Assembly: GCF_014202075.1 (NCBI RefSeq)
Contig: NZ_JACHFZ010000002.1
Location: forward strand, 434,001-498,000
Direction of reading: 5' to 3'
DNA from: Brevundimonas basaltis
GTDB taxonomy: Bacteria > Pseudomonadota > Alphaproteobacteria > Caulobacterales > Caulobacteraceae
Length of the DNA: 64,000 bases
Shown here: one piece after another, positions 35,307 through 44,829 of the stretch
Numbering within the stretch: position 1 is the stretch's first letter
How the letters are laid out: every line of letters starts with the position of its first letter
Notes under the pieces: model-generated
What the model was told of the DNA's origin: nothing
The model's input: only the letters and a program-made list of their open reading frames with translations
Databases searched by the model: none
Made by a program: the position numbers and the translations under genes

Positions 35307-35522
35307 CAGTTGGAACCGCTAGGAAACAAGCGCAGAAATCCGCAGACGCTAGTGCGTCAAATGCCGCTCATGACACGATGTGGCGGTTCAGAACGTCGCT
35401 CGCCGGCGTTAAGCGCGTCTAGTTCAATCTGCTCAGCTTTCGAAGCTGTCCCGGCGGCAGAGCATTTTTGGTGGACCGTCCGCCATCTTCTCATGCAATG
35501 GTTGCGTCGGGAGAGGGTTCAA
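35160..35522. other. 363-bp intergenic stretch
   Basis: It holds the right 16-bp inverted repeat and presumably the divergent promoters of the membrane protein and helicase genes. The helicase frame is open to 35310, but that part reads as low-complexity and lacks the conserved helicase start. Otherwise nothing recognised. Confidence 0.4.
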
Positions 35523-38500
35523 ATGTCCAGCGAAGATGTAGTGGTGCCGGCTACGGAGCCGGTGTCAGTGTTCCAAAGCGATCTGCCGATCGACGCAAAA
35601 CTAGAACGAGCGCGAACTGAGTTGCTGGACCTCTCGGCCCGCAATCGGTTGCTGAACATTCCGCGTTCAGCGAAGAGCGCCAAAACGCTCGAAATCGTGG
35701 ATGAGCGCGGTGCGGAGGTGTTTCGCCTGCTCTCAAAGGACGGCAAGGCCTTCACTTTTTTGGCAGGCCGCGGCGAGGTCGAGGAAGGCGAAGATGAGAT
35801 CGCCGAACTCGTTCAGCCGGACGAAGACGGCGTAGACAATCGAGGCGTTTCGAACCGCCACTCTGATACCCGCCTGCAAACGAGACTGACGCCGGCAGGT
35901 CTTCAGAAGAAGCTGCTGGATCTCTATTACGACGCTCGCACACTCGAAGAGGAGCAGGGGGTAAACATCCTGTTCCTTGCGATCGGTACGCTGAAATGGA
36001 TCGATCCAAACAACGCGACAGTGAGCCGGTTTGCACCGCTCATTCTGGTCCCGGTGGAGCTGGAACGCGGCAACGCGGCCGAGAAGTTTAAGCTGAAATC
36101 CCGCCAAGAAGATTTTGCGGCGAACCTTTCGCTGGAAGCTTACCTAGATCGCGTTCATGGCGTGAAGCTTCCAACATTTGAAGCTGGGGACGACTTTGAT
36201 CCGGTGGTCTACGCAGCCGCAGTGGCGGACGCTGTCTCTGCCAAGCCGGGATGGGCGGTCGACCTAGACGATGTCGTGCTCGGCTTCTTCTCGTTCGCCA
36301 AGTTTCTGATGTATCGGGACTTGGACCCGCAGACATGGCCGGCGAACGCTAAGCTGTCAGACCATGCTCTCCTGAAGCCCCTGATGACCGAGGGCTTCGC
36401 CGAGGGCGAGCCGCTGCTGTCCGAAGACCAGTCCGTCGACGACCACGTGTCGCCCTCACAGATGGTCCATATCGTTGACAGTGATAGCTCCCAGACACTG
36501 GCAGTCGAAGAAGTGCGGCGGGGTCGCGATCTAGTTATCCAGGGGCCACCCGGGACAGGTAAATCGCAGACGATCGCGAACATAATCGCAGCGGCCGTCG
36601 CGGACGGTAAGACCGTCCTATTCGTGGCCGAGAAGATGGCGGCGCTTGAGGTGGTCAAGCGGAGGCTCGACAGCACCGGCGTTGGCGATGCCTGTCTAGA
36701 ACTGCACAGCAACAAGGCAAACAAGCGGGCGGTCTTGGAGGAGCTTCGCCGGACGTGGGAGCTTGGCGCTCCCCGGGCTGACAACCTCGCTGTGCTCAAC
36801 GCGCGGCTCACGGATGCCCGAGATCATCTGAATGCACACGCTGAAAGACTGCACCGCCCGCTCGGTCAGTCGGAATACACGCCGTATGACGTAATCGGGC
36901 ATCTTGTGCGTCTACGTCACGCCGGGGTGAAGCCTGCCTATTTGAGACTCGAAGGCCCTGAGTCTTGGTCACGCGAGGATTTCGACAAGCGCTCTCGTCT
37001 GGTTTCGGAGTTGGCTGAACGCGTTCTCGACCTTGGTTCCCCGGGCGAGCACCTATGGCGAGGCATCGATCTCGACCGTGCATTGCCACCAGAAATCGCG
37101 CGGATCGAGGCCCGACTTTCTGGCTTGGCCGATCAGCTGTCGCGCATCCGTTTCGACCAGGGTGAGGTCGCAACGATGCTGGAAAAGGACGCGCCTTCGT
37201 TGGCGGATCTCGAGGCCGTCCTCGAACTCGCAACAAGGATCTCGACAGCTCCGGATCTTGAGCCCGACGCTCTCGCCTCTGAAGCTTGGGACAAGCCTGA
37301 CGATGTCCGAGCTTTGGTAACGGCAGGTTCGGACTTGGAAGCCCTGCGTGCATCTCTCGACTTCAAAATTTCGGCCGCCGCTTGGGATACGGATGTCGAG
37401 GAGATTGCCCGGGCCCTTGAACCTCTCGACCAATCAACACCGGTCGAGGCGTTCGAGCGAGCTCGTAGCCTGTCGGAGCGAAGCCCGACCATCACCGATA
37501 CCGCCGTGCGACTCGCCAAAGCTCTTGGCCGAAGCGAAACACCCACCTCGATATCAGCGCTCGAGACGTTGGCGCAGGTCGGCGACCGAGTGGCAGACGC
37601 GCCTGAGGCCGATGCGTCCGCATTTGCCCAAGACCTTTGGGACGGCGGAGTTGACCGGGCTTCTGACCTAGCGAATGCCGTCAAAGGTCTAGAGGACGCA
37701 CGTTCAGAAATCGGGTCGGCACTTAGCGATTCAGCGTGGAACGCTGATCTTTCCGACGCCAGACGAAGCCTTGCCACACACGGCACCTCGCTGTTCCGCG
37801 TTTTCAACAGCGAATGGCGTTCAGCAGACAGGCTTGTCCGCTCATATCTCTCCGATCCGAAGGCCCCGCTTCAGCGTAGGCTCGGTTGGCTCGACGCCTT
37901 GGGGCGCGGCCAAGGTGCCCAAAAGCTCATTAGAGACGATGACCAGTTTGGCCGATCCGCCTTTGGTAGCGACTGGCGAGCGGAACGCTCCTCGTCCGCG
38001 CCGCTCCTTGCCCTCGTCGAATGGATGCGCAGCCTAAAGGGCCTGGGCGCTGAGCCTCGGCTTATCGTCGGACGCAAGCCTGATCGGTCGAGAGTCGGTG
38101 AACTAGCCAAAACATTGACCGCCCAGTTGCAGGCGGCCCGTAGTGAGTTGGCGGACCTCTGGGAGGATCTTGGCACGGCGCGTTCGCTAGTGTTCGGCGG
38201 CGTTGAAACAGTGTCGGACACTGTGCTCACTACTGCGGGCGAGGCAGCTTCGGGGCTGGCCGGCGCCCATGCCGGCTACTTGGCGCTGGCTGTCGCGGAT
38301 GAGGCGTCGTTGGATGCCCGCCGGCAGAACCTTTCAGAACTGATGCGCGGCCAAGCGGCATTGAAGGCACTTCGCGCGCAGGCGGCGATGGGACACAGCG
38401 CTTTCGGAAAACAGTGGCACGAGACCAAGTCCGATTGGGAGTCGCTCTCGGCCATTGTCGATTGGGTTGATAGCAACCGGGATATCCGCGTCCTTGCCTC

Positions 38501-41500
38501 TCGAGTACCGGAGAGGTCAGCAGTTCCTGCGCGCTGCGAAGCGATCATCGTCGCGCGAGACGCTTGGCGAGACCTGCTCGCGGCTGCGCTGGCGGACTTA
38601 AAGGCTACGTCGGAAGCAGCACTCACTACCGAAAACGCACTGACCTTGGCGAGTTCCGAAACCTCCAGCCGGCTGACCGCTTGGCAGAATGGCGGCGAAG
38701 CCTTGACGACTTGGGTGAGTTATCGGGCACGCGCGCATGAAGCCAACTCGTTGGGTCTTCAAGACGTGGTTGACCGCTTGCATAGCGGCGGTCTTGCTCC
38801 CATCCAGGCTCTACCGGATTTTGAACAGGCCTTTTTCGAGGCGGTACTTGAGTATCAGATCGAAGAGGAACCAGAATTGGCGACCTTCGATGGAGAGCTT
38901 CATGGTCGCAAAGTCCGCGACTTTGTCGACCTCGATCACCAGCGGATCAAAGCGGCCGCCATGCAAGTTGCGCTGGAGCATCATCGCCGCGTTCCGCCGA
39001 GGAGCGGCGGCGCGGTTGGACCTCTGGGCGTCCTGAAGGGCGAGATGGCTAGGAAGCGGGGGCACATGCCTATCCGCCAACTTATGCAGAAGGCATCTCA
39101 GCCGATCCAAGCGCTTAAGCCGGTCTTCATGATGAGCCCGCTTTCCGTGGCTCAGTTTTTGCCACCCGGCGCACTGACCTTCGACTTGCTGGTCATGGAT
39201 GAGGCGAGCCAGATTCAGCCTGTCGATGCTCTGGGCGCGATCGCTCGGTGCAAGCAGGTCGTTGTCGTGGGTGATCCGCAACAGCTTCCGCCGACCTCCT
39301 TCTTTGCAAAAATGACGGGTCAGGCCGACGGCGACGAAGACGATGGACCGGCACGTGTCGCCGACATCGAAAGTATCCTTGGCCTTTTCACAGCGCGCGG
39401 GCTGCCCATGCGCATGCTTCGTTGGCACTACCGCAGCCGGCACGAATCCCTCATCGCGGTCTCCAACCGGCAGTTCTATGAGAACAAGCTGGTCATCATT
39501 CCGAGCCCGTACACGTCCCAATCAGGACTAGGGCTGCGCTTCCACCACGTTAAGGACGGCGTCTTTGAGACGGGCACTACCCGCACTAACCCCGTGGAGG
39601 CCAAGATTGTCGCGGCGGCAATTATCCACCACGCCAAGACCTCGCCAAAGCTATCCCTCGGTGCAGTTGCCTTCTCGTCTGCCCAGCGCAAGGCGATCCT
39701 CGAGCAACTGGAACTCCTACGTCGGCAACTTCCGCCAGAGGACGAAGCCTTCTTCCAAGCCCACCCATCGGAACCCTTTTTCGTCAAGAACCTCGAGAAC
39801 GTTCAAGGCGACGAACGTGATGTGATCTTCATATCCGTAGGCTACGGCCCGACCACCCTGGGCGGAAGGCCGCCAATGCGCTTCGGCCCTGTTGGCCAAG
39901 AGGGCGGAGAACGGCGGCTAAACGTACTTATCAGCCGGGCCAAACGCCGGTGCGAGGTGTTTTCGTCCATGACCGACGAGGACATTGATCAAGACTTCGC
40001 AGCGACCCGGAAGGGCGTATTTGCGCTCAAGCTGTTCATGCATTTTGCCCGAACCGGCCGGATGTCGTTGGCCGAGTCGGTCGGTCGCGACACCGACGGG
40101 ATTTTTGAGGAGCAAGTTGCTCTCGCGCTCCAAGGGCGGGGTTATCTAGTTCATCGGGACGTCGGTGTTTCCGGGCTCTTCATTGACATAGCCGTGGCTG
40201 ATCCTAATCAGCCTGACCGTTACCTGCTGGCCATTGAGTGCGACGGCCCCTCATACAAGAAGGCTCGATCCGCAAGGGATCGTGACCGTTTGCGCCGCAG
40301 CGTTTTGGAGGGTCAGGGTTGGTTCGTCCATCGCATCTGGAGCGGCGACTGGTTTAAGCGCCCACAAGAGCAACTCGATCGAGTCTTTGCTGCAATAGAG
40401 GCGGCCAAGGCCGAATTAGCTCGAGAAGGTCAGGCCAAAGATCGGCTGCCCGCCTACGAGATTGTTTCGGTCGAGCGCGACACGGTCACAGAGATGGGGC
40501 TTGCCGGGGTAGAAGAAATTCACGCCCTCTCGACCCCGTATGTCGAAGCAAGCCTGACCAAGCCGACCCACCTGTCCCTCGAAATTCACCATACGCCCAC
40601 TGGCATCTTGTCCCAGCTTGCGGAGCAGGTGGTTGCAACCGAGGGCCCGGTACATTTCGATGAAATCGTAGCGAGGGTCCGAGATGCTTGGGGCCTCGCC
40701 CGAGCCGGGGTTAGAATTCGGGACGCCGTACAACGAGCACTCGACGTGTCCGTCAGACAAGGGCGGGTCCTGGAGGCCGACGCCTTCTACACCGCACCCG
40801 GTGCAGACATTGTCGTGAGGGATCGCAGCAGCGCGCTGTCGCCTACCCTGCGCCGACCTGAGTTGCTCCCTCCGACCGAGATCGAAGCCGCTCTGTTGAG
40901 CGTCGTCTCGCGGAACTTCGGAGCCACAGAAGATCAAGCGGTGCAAGCGGTGGCTCGCGGGTTCGGCGTGAAGTCTACGTCAGCGCAGCTCAAAGATTTG
41001 ATCTCGGAGGTGGTTACTTCTGCGATCGAACGCGGGACGCTGGCCCGCAGAGATGCCCTGATTGACGTGGGCCCGAATGCCCCGAAGCTGGAGCGAGAAC
41101 CTCAGAAGCTTCCGATTGAGCTCTTGGTCGCAAAGGGAGAAGGAGAGCAACTTGAGTTCAAGCAAACTCTCCGGTGGGACGTCCGCCAAGAAGCCCTACA
41201 CAAGCGGCTTGAGGACCAGTGCCTGAAGGCTATTGCCGCCTTCACCAACTACAAAGGCGGCACTCTCCTGATCGGCGTCTGTGATGACGGTGCCGTGCCC
41301 GGATTGGACGCGGACTTGGCAACCTTCGGGGGAAGCCGAGATAAGTTTGACCTGCATCTCACGAACCTGATCAAGGACCGGTTTTCCGAGAGCTTCCGCG
41401 CCGGTTGCGTCTCGGTCTCCTATCCCACGGTCCATGAGAAGCTGGTCTGCCGCGTAGATGTGAAGCGCTCGCGCAAGCCTGTCTATCTGGCCATCTCAGA

Positions 41501-41609
41501 CGGTGCGGGCGCAGCGACGGACCGATTGATTGTTCGCGCCGGAGCATCGTCGCCCGAGATTCCGCTGAGTCAGGTGGCCGCCTATGTGCGCGAGCATTTT
41601 GACGGCTGA
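35523..41609 (+). CDS. Giant SF1 helicase-nuclease with C-terminal Schlafen AlbA_2-like domain (candidate defence protein)
   Basis: 2028 residues from an ATG with GAGAGG 8 bp upstream. Domain order: DUF4011-like N-terminus (LERARTELLDLSARNRLLN near residue 20); helicase Walker A GPPGTGKS near 341; a long helical insert of about 800 residues; Walker B LLVMDEASQIQP near 1225 with GDPQQLPPTSFF; AAA_12-like half with MLRWHYRSRHESLI, NVQGDERDVIF and RRLNVLISRAKRRCEVF; a Vsr/DUF559-like nuclease (FIDIAVADP, LAIECDGPSYKKARSARDRDRLR near 1570); a DUF3320-like segment; and an AlbA_2/Schlafen-like domain near 1876-1990 (GEGEQLEFKQTL, KGGTLLIGVCDDG). DUF4011/DUF3320 helicases are found in defence regions. 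The role is inferred. Confidence 0.88.
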   Translation: MSSEDVVVPATEPVSVFQSDLPIDAKLERARTELLDLSARNRLLNIPRSAKSAKTLEIVDERGAEVFRLLSKDGKAFTFLAGRGEVEEGEDEIAELVQPDEDGVDNRGVSNRHSDTRLQTRLTPAGLQKKLLDLYYDARTLEEEQGVNILFLAIGTLKWIDPNNATVSRFAPLILVPVELERGNAAEKFKLKSRQEDFAANLSLEAYLDRVHGVKLPTFEAGDDFDPVVYAAAVADAVSAKPGWAVDLDDVVLGFFSFAKFLMYRDLDPQTWPANAKLSDHALLKPLMTEGFAEGEPLLSEDQSVDDHVSPSQMVHIVDSDSSQTLAVEEVRRGRDLVIQGPPGTGKSQTIANIIAAAVADGKTVLFVAEKMAALEVVKRRLDSTGVGDACLELHSNKANKRAVLEELRRTWELGAPRADNLAVLNARLTDARDHLNAHAERLHRPLGQSEYTPYDVIGHLVRLRHAGVKPAYLRLEGPESWSREDFDKRSRLVSELAERVLDLGSPGEHLWRGIDLDRALPPEIARIEARLSGLADQLSRIRFDQGEVATMLEKDAPSLADLEAVLELATRISTAPDLEPDALASEAWDKPDDVRALVTAGSDLEALRASLDFKISAAAWDTDVEEIARALEPLDQSTPVEAFERARSLSERSPTITDTAVRLAKALGRSETPTSISALETLAQVGDRVADAPEADASAFAQDLWDGGVDRASDLANAVKGLEDARSEIGSALSDSAWNADLSDARRSLATHGTSLFRVFNSEWRSADRLVRSYLSDPKAPLQRRLGWLDALGRGQGAQKLIRDDDQFGRSAFGSDWRAERSSSAPLLALVEWMRSLKGLGAEPRLIVGRKPDRSRVGELAKTLTAQLQAARSELADLWEDLGTARSLVFGGVETVSDTVLTTAGEAASGLAGAHAGYLALAVADEASLDARRQNLSELMRGQAALKALRAQAAMGHSAFGKQWHETKSDWESLSAIVDWVDSNRDIRVLASRVPERSAVPARCEAIIVARDAWRDLLAAALADLKATSEAALTTENALTLASSETSSRLTAWQNGGEALTTWVSYRARAHEANSLGLQDVVDRLHSGGLAPIQALPDFEQAFFEAVLEYQIEEEPELATFDGELHGRKVRDFVDLDHQRIKAAAMQVALEHHRRVPPRSGGAVGPLGVLKGEMARKRGHMPIRQLMQKASQPIQALKPVFMMSPLSVAQFLPPGALTFDLLVMDEASQIQPVDALGAIARCKQVVVVGDPQQLPPTSFFAKMTGQADGDEDDGPARVADIESILGLFTARGLPMRMLRWHYRSRHESLIAVSNRQFYENKLVIIPSPYTSQSGLGLRFHHVKDGVFETGTTRTNPVEAKIVAAAIIHHAKTSPKLSLGAVAFSSAQRKAILEQLELLRRQLPPEDEAFFQAHPSEPFFVKNLENVQGDERDVIFISVGYGPTTLGGRPPMRFGPVGQEGGERRLNVLISRAKRRCEVFSSMTDEDIDQDFAATRKGVFALKLFMHFARTGRMSLAESVGRDTDGIFEEQVALALQGRGYLVHRDVGVSGLFIDIAVADPNQPDRYLLAIECDGPSYKKARSARDRDRLRRSVLEGQGWFVHRIWSGDWFKRPQEQLDRVFAAIEAAKAELAREGQAKDRLPAYEIVSVERDTVTEMGLAGVEEIHALSTPYVEASLTKPTHLSLEIHHTPTGILSQLAEQVVATEGPVHFDEIVARVRDAWGLARAGVRIRDAVQRALDVSVRQGRVLEADAFYTAPGADIVVRDRSSALSPTLRRPELLPPTEIEAALLSVVSRNFGATEDQAVQAVARGFGVKSTSAQLKDLISEVVTSAIERGTLARRDALIDVGPNAPKLEREPQKLPIELLVAKGEGEQLEFKQTLRWDVRQEALHKRLEDQCLKAIAAFTNYKGGTLLIGVCDDGAVPGLDADLATFGGSRDKFDLHLTNLIKDRFSESFRAGCVSVSYPTVHEKLVCRVDVKRSRKPVYLAISDGAGAATDRLIVRAGASSPEIPLSQVAAYVREHFDG

Positions 41610-41682
41610 GTGATCAGTACCGCGTCCAAGTTATTTGCGGATCGCGAGTTCTTGACGGGGCCGATCCAGGGGAGGGGATTCT

Positions 41683-43044
41683 ATGACGAAGTTGCCATCC
41701 ATCCTTAACAGGGGCGAGCCTTCTCGTCTCTTTCCAGTGCTCGCTGACACATCAAAAGAGGGCCGGACGCTCTCGATCTTCCTCGCCTGTCTCGAGAACG
41801 TCGATGAGTTCGGCAGAGCTATGATGGCTAGCCTCGATCAGCGGATGGGTGTTCGGGCAAGGATCGAAACCTACACGGAAGTCGGGCTCCAAAAGACCAT
41901 CGCGGGGGCGAAGCATCGACCTGATGGTTTGGTCGTGGTGAGCACGGGCAAGTCAACGTGGACAGCTTTGGTCGAGGCGAAAGTCGGCGCTGCTGAGCTG
42001 ACCAACGAGCAAATCGAAGCCTACCTAAGTTTGGCCAAGCTGAACGGCATTGACGCCGTCATCACGTTATCGAACCAGTTCACCTCCTTGCCGACCCACC
42101 ATCCCTTGGCTGTAAGCGGAGCGCTTACCCGCAAAGTGGACCTGTTCCACTGGTCTTGGGGTTACGTGATCACGCAAGCCCACGTCCTGCGAGAGACAGG
42201 GGACGTTGCTGATCGTGAACAACTCCTCCTCCTCAGCGAACTGCAGCGGTTTCTGCTCCACCCAAGCTCGGGAGTGAAGGAGTTCGATCAGATGCCAGCC
42301 GCTTGGGCTGAGCTTTGTGCCAAGGTTAGTGCCGGGGCGCTTCCGACCGCCAGAGCAATCGAAACCCAGCAGGTTGTCGGTGCTTGGCATCAAGTTCTTG
42401 AGCGAGTGACCTCCGTGCTCAGTCGCCAGTTGAACGATCATGTCGAGGTGCAAATGTCGCGCGCTGAAGCGAGCGATCCAGCCGTTCGTATGAAGGGCTC
42501 GCTCGAAAGCCTTACGCGTGAGGCTTGCCTTACGAACCACCTTCTCGTTCCCGCCGCCGCTGCGCCAATCCAGATTTCTGCGGACCTTCGAAAACGTGCG
42601 GTCAGCCTTCATATGCGGCTGAAAGCGCCCGCCGATCGTCAGTCGACGAAGGCGAGGGTGTCATGGCTTTTGCGGCAGCTAGCTCAGACGGAAGTGCGCG
42701 ATGTGCACGTCAAACTCCTATGGCCTGGCAGGGCAGCGGCCACTCAGTTCCCGCTGGCGAAGTTGCGGGACGCACCGGAGTTGGCGAGCCAAGACCGGGA
42801 GGGAATGAGCGTTCTTTCATTCGAGGTTCTGCTCGTGAAGGACTTGGGAGCCAAGTTTGCTCAGCGCAAAATTGTTGTGACTGAGCTGATCAAGGCTTCG
42901 ACAGAGTTTTATAACGGTGTGGGTAGCAGCCTGACTGCGTGGCAAGCGAAGCCTCCCAAGATCTCAGATGCCAAGCTGGCACCAGCGTCAGTCAGCGCCG
43001 AAGCTCTGAGAGAGCAGGTGGAGCAAGAGGCGCTAGATCGCTGA
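41683..43044 (+). CDS. PD-(D/E)XK-like nuclease-domain protein, partner of the giant helicase
   Basis: 453 residues. The N-terminal third has a nuclease-like core: AKHRPDGLVVVSTGKSTWTALVEAKVGAAELTNEQIEAYLSLAKLNGIDAVITLS, i.e. an Asp, then ExK after a hydrophobic strand, then a helix with Gln, as in PD-(D/E)XK folds. The rest (about residues 150-453) is not recognised: a helical region, then a beta-rich segment RKRAVSLHMRLKAPADRQSTKARVSWLLRQL. It lies 73 bp after the helicase on the same strand, so they are likely cotranscribed as a two-gene system. Confidence 0.75.
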   Translation: MTKLPSILNRGEPSRLFPVLADTSKEGRTLSIFLACLENVDEFGRAMMASLDQRMGVRARIETYTEVGLQKTIAGAKHRPDGLVVVSTGKSTWTALVEAKVGAAELTNEQIEAYLSLAKLNGIDAVITLSNQFTSLPTHHPLAVSGALTRKVDLFHWSWGYVITQAHVLRETGDVADREQLLLLSELQRFLLHPSSGVKEFDQMPAAWAELCAKVSAGALPTARAIETQQVVGAWHQVLERVTSVLSRQLNDHVEVQMSRAEASDPAVRMKGSLESLTREACLTNHLLVPAAAAPIQISADLRKRAVSLHMRLKAPADRQSTKARVSWLLRQLAQTEVRDVHVKLLWPGRAAATQFPLAKLRDAPELASQDREGMSVLSFEVLLVKDLGAKFAQRKIVVTELIKASTEFYNGVGSSLTAWQAKPPKISDAKLAPASVSAEALREQVEQEALDR

Positions 43045-43350
43045 GCGTCTCCACCGAGTGACCGCCGCGTGATGTCGTCTTCTGGAGCAAGGCCGGCGTT
43101 CGAACGCGCAACCAGCGGTATCTTATATGAAGATAACCAAGCTCCACATCGAGTAGCACTGGCCTAGCCGAGCCGTGTTTTTGGTTGGAAGCTGCTTCCC
43201 GGAGTGAAAGCTTCGCCGGGACAAACTCAAGAAGAACAACGCGTTTCAACCGATCACTAGCGCCCCTCGCGGGCACCCTCGACCCGCCCAACCCGAGCCC
43301 TCGTGACCTCCGTCGCGGGGGCTTTTTCTTTGCTTTGAAAGGAACCCTCC
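43045..43350 (+). promoter_or_regulatory. Conserved leader of element 1 core operon
   Basis: This region matches 57680-57989 of element 2 in several blocks: CAGCGGTATCTTATATGAAG (43115; CAGCGGTAACTTATAAGGAA in element 2), TGGCCTAGC, CCCGGAGTGAA, CAAACTCAAGAAG and GATCACTAGCGCCCCTCGCG. It ends with a terminator hairpin and a Shine-Dalgarno before the acidic gene. The A/T-rich CTTATA box may be the promoter -10. Such conservation in non-coding DNA suggests a shared control region. Confidence 0.65.
43296..43328 (+). terminator. Terminator/attenuator hairpin before acidic gene A1
   Basis: AGCCCTCG (43296-43303) pairs with CGGGGGCT (43316-43323, one T-G wobble), followed by TTTTTC. The ATG is only 23 bp after the T-run, with GAAAGGA in between. 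One of four such hairpins in the two elements. Confidence 0.7.
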
Positions 43351-43737
43351 ATGAAGTCACTCACCGACCGAGACGCGGTCACCGCCGCCCTCACAGACAC
43401 CACCCTGGATCCTGACCTTCGAGCCCTGATCGGTCTTCGAGTCTGGCAGGTAGACACCGATCGCCGGCTGCCCCTCGGCGAGACCCTCCAGATCGTCGTC
43501 GTCCAGCCCGGTGATCCTCCTGAGGTCATTCACGACGCAGTGGGCTTCCCGATCTGTTGGGATCAGGCGGAGCAGCCCGGCTGGGAGTGGTTCAACGACC
43601 ACGGCTCATGGTTCGAGCTAGCCTACGTCCTGACGGACGACTTTGGGATGCTGGTGCTCGTGCCGGACCATCCCGACACCAACGACACCCTCCTCTTCAA
43701 CTGCCGAGGCGTCGCAGACCGAAAAGACCCGGCCTGA
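43351..43737 (+). CDS. Small acidic protein A1 (element core family)
   Basis: 128 residues. By eye about 23 Asp/Glu against 9 Lys/Arg, so strongly acidic. It begins MKSLTDRDAVTAALTDTTLDPDLRALIGLRVW and contains QIVVVQPGDPPEVIHDAVGFPICWDQAEQPGWEWFNDHG. It is closely similar to the protein at 57990-58379 in element 2 and more distantly to its own downstream neighbour at 43826. Not a family I can name. Its charge and its place in a mobile element would fit a DNA mimic, such as an anti-restriction protein, but that is only a hypothesis. Confidence 0.8.
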   Translation: MKSLTDRDAVTAALTDTTLDPDLRALIGLRVWQVDTDRRLPLGETLQIVVVQPGDPPEVIHDAVGFPICWDQAEQPGWEWFNDHGSWFELAYVLTDDFGMLVLVPDHPDTNDTLLFNCRGVADRKDPA

Positions 43738-43775
43738 AACCCCTTTCCCCTCCTTCCGCCGACCCATCCGCCCGC

Positions 43776-43806
43776 GCCCTCCGACACCCGTCGCGAGGGC
43801 TTTTTC
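43776..43806 (+). terminator. Terminator/attenuator hairpin before acidic gene B1
   Basis: GCCCTC (43776-43781) pairs with GAGGGC (43795-43800), followed by TTTTTC. The ATG of the next gene is 20 bp downstream with CCGAAAGGAC between them. Confidence 0.7.
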
Positions 43807-43825
43807 ATGCCCGAAAGGACCCCCG

Positions 43826-44197
43826 ATGCTTTCACTGACGGACTGTGCCTCTACAGCGAGCGCCCTGAACGATCCCGACCTCGACCCCGATCTGCGCGTC
43901 CTGATCAGCCTGCGCACTCGGAACCTCAGCGACGACACCAAGCTCTTCATCGTCCAGGGCGGCGACACGCCAGAGGTCATCAACGAGGCCCTCGGCTTTC
44001 CCATCACAGGGGATCAGGCTGAAGAGCCTAGCTATGACTGGATCGAGGATCACGGCCGGTGGTTCGAGATCGCTCTCCACCCGAGCGACGAGGGGCCCAC
44101 CCGCATCTTCGTGGAGAACGGCCCCGGCACCGAGTTGGGGGTCCACTACCTGTGTCAGTCGCACTTCTGGTTCGACGGCGAGGGAAGCCGCCGGTGA
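43826..44197 (+). CDS. Small acidic protein B1 (element core family)
   Basis: 123 residues from ATG (MLSLTDCASTASALNDPDLDPDLRVLISLRTRNL). It shares with protein A the pattern LTDxxxxxxAL.D..LDPDLR.LI.LR, VVQ/IVQGGDTPEVIN.ALGFPI..DQAE and YDWIEDHGRWFE, so A and B are paralogues. The element 2 equivalent is at 58465-58860. Its stop overlaps the GTG of the next gene (GTGA). Function unknown. Confidence 0.8.
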   Translation: MLSLTDCASTASALNDPDLDPDLRVLISLRTRNLSDDTKLFIVQGGDTPEVINEALGFPITGDQAEEPSYDWIEDHGRWFEIALHPSDEGPTRIFVENGPGTELGVHYLCQSHFWFDGEGSRR

Positions 44198-44514
44198 AGC
44201 ACGCTCTCACGTTCGCCATTCTGATCGTTGCTTTTGCGATCCTGAAGGCCGTGGTGATCGCTCTCGTGATCGGGCTGGCTCTAGCGCTGATCTACTCCTT
44301 CGCCAGACAGCCACGAGAGACGCTGCTTTTCCTTGGCGTTCTCACTGTGACCGGGCTCGCCGGTGCTCAGCCTGCAGCCTTCATTGCGGCCGTCGCGGTC
44401 ATCTGCGTTACGGCCCTAATCTTCGGCCACCGGCGACGGAGTACGGGCGACAACCAGTCCCAAGCCCATCCGGCACGGCCTCTGATCGAGCTTGAACCTA
44501 GATCGAAGGCTTAG
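44194..44514 (+). CDS. Small membrane protein C1 (element core family)
   Basis: 106 residues from GTG. Hydrophobic segments are HALTFAILIVAFAILKAVVIALVIGLALALIYSFA and LLFLGVLTVTGLAGAQPAAFIAAVAVICVTALIF, separated by a basic RQPRETLLF loop, with a polar basic tail. The element 2 equivalent (58857-59144) shares RxPRETLLFxxVxVVTGLAxAxPAxFI. Translationally coupled to B1. Function unknown. Confidence 0.75.
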   Translation: MKHALTFAILIVAFAILKAVVIALVIGLALALIYSFARQPRETLLFLGVLTVTGLAGAQPAAFIAAVAVICVTALIFGHRRRSTGDNQSQAHPARPLIELEPRSKA

Positions 44515-44755
44515 CGGGTAGCCGCTTCAATACCTCAGCAAACAGCCGCGCCGGGTCTGCCTCCATCGCCCTCGCCAGTGCGACGAACTCCAGAACGTCC
44601 ACTCGGCGTTGGCCGCGTTCGATGATGGAGATGAAGGTCTGATCCTTCTGGACCCGGTCGGCCAGCTGAGCCTGCGTTAGGCCGGACTTTTGCCGAGCCT
44701 CCGCCAACACCTCGACGAGGTGTCGATGCTCGCCGCCGAAGATCGTCTTGGGCAT
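44498..44755 (-). CDS. XRE-family HTH regulator
   Basis: 85 residues from the ATG at 44755; a GTG at 44788 is possible. LVEVLAEARQKSGLTQAQLADRVQKDQTFISIIERGQRRVDVLEFVALARAMEADP is a full XRE/Cro-CI helix-turn-helix. Its 3' end overlaps the end of C1 by 17 bp, convergently. It occupies the position held by a LysR-type HTH protein in element 2. It probably controls the divergent gene and core functions through the TATGGAA dyad. Confidence 0.88.
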   Translation of the reverse strand: MPKTIFGGEHRHLVEVLAEARQKSGLTQAQLADRVQKDQTFISIIERGQRRVDVLEFVALARAMEADPARLFAEVLKRLPAKPSI

Positions 44756-44829
44756 CCGTGCGTCGCCGATTCCAAACCGGCAACCCACGTATATGGAAAA
44801 TTCGCTTAGGCAGTTTTTCCGTTTTTAAC

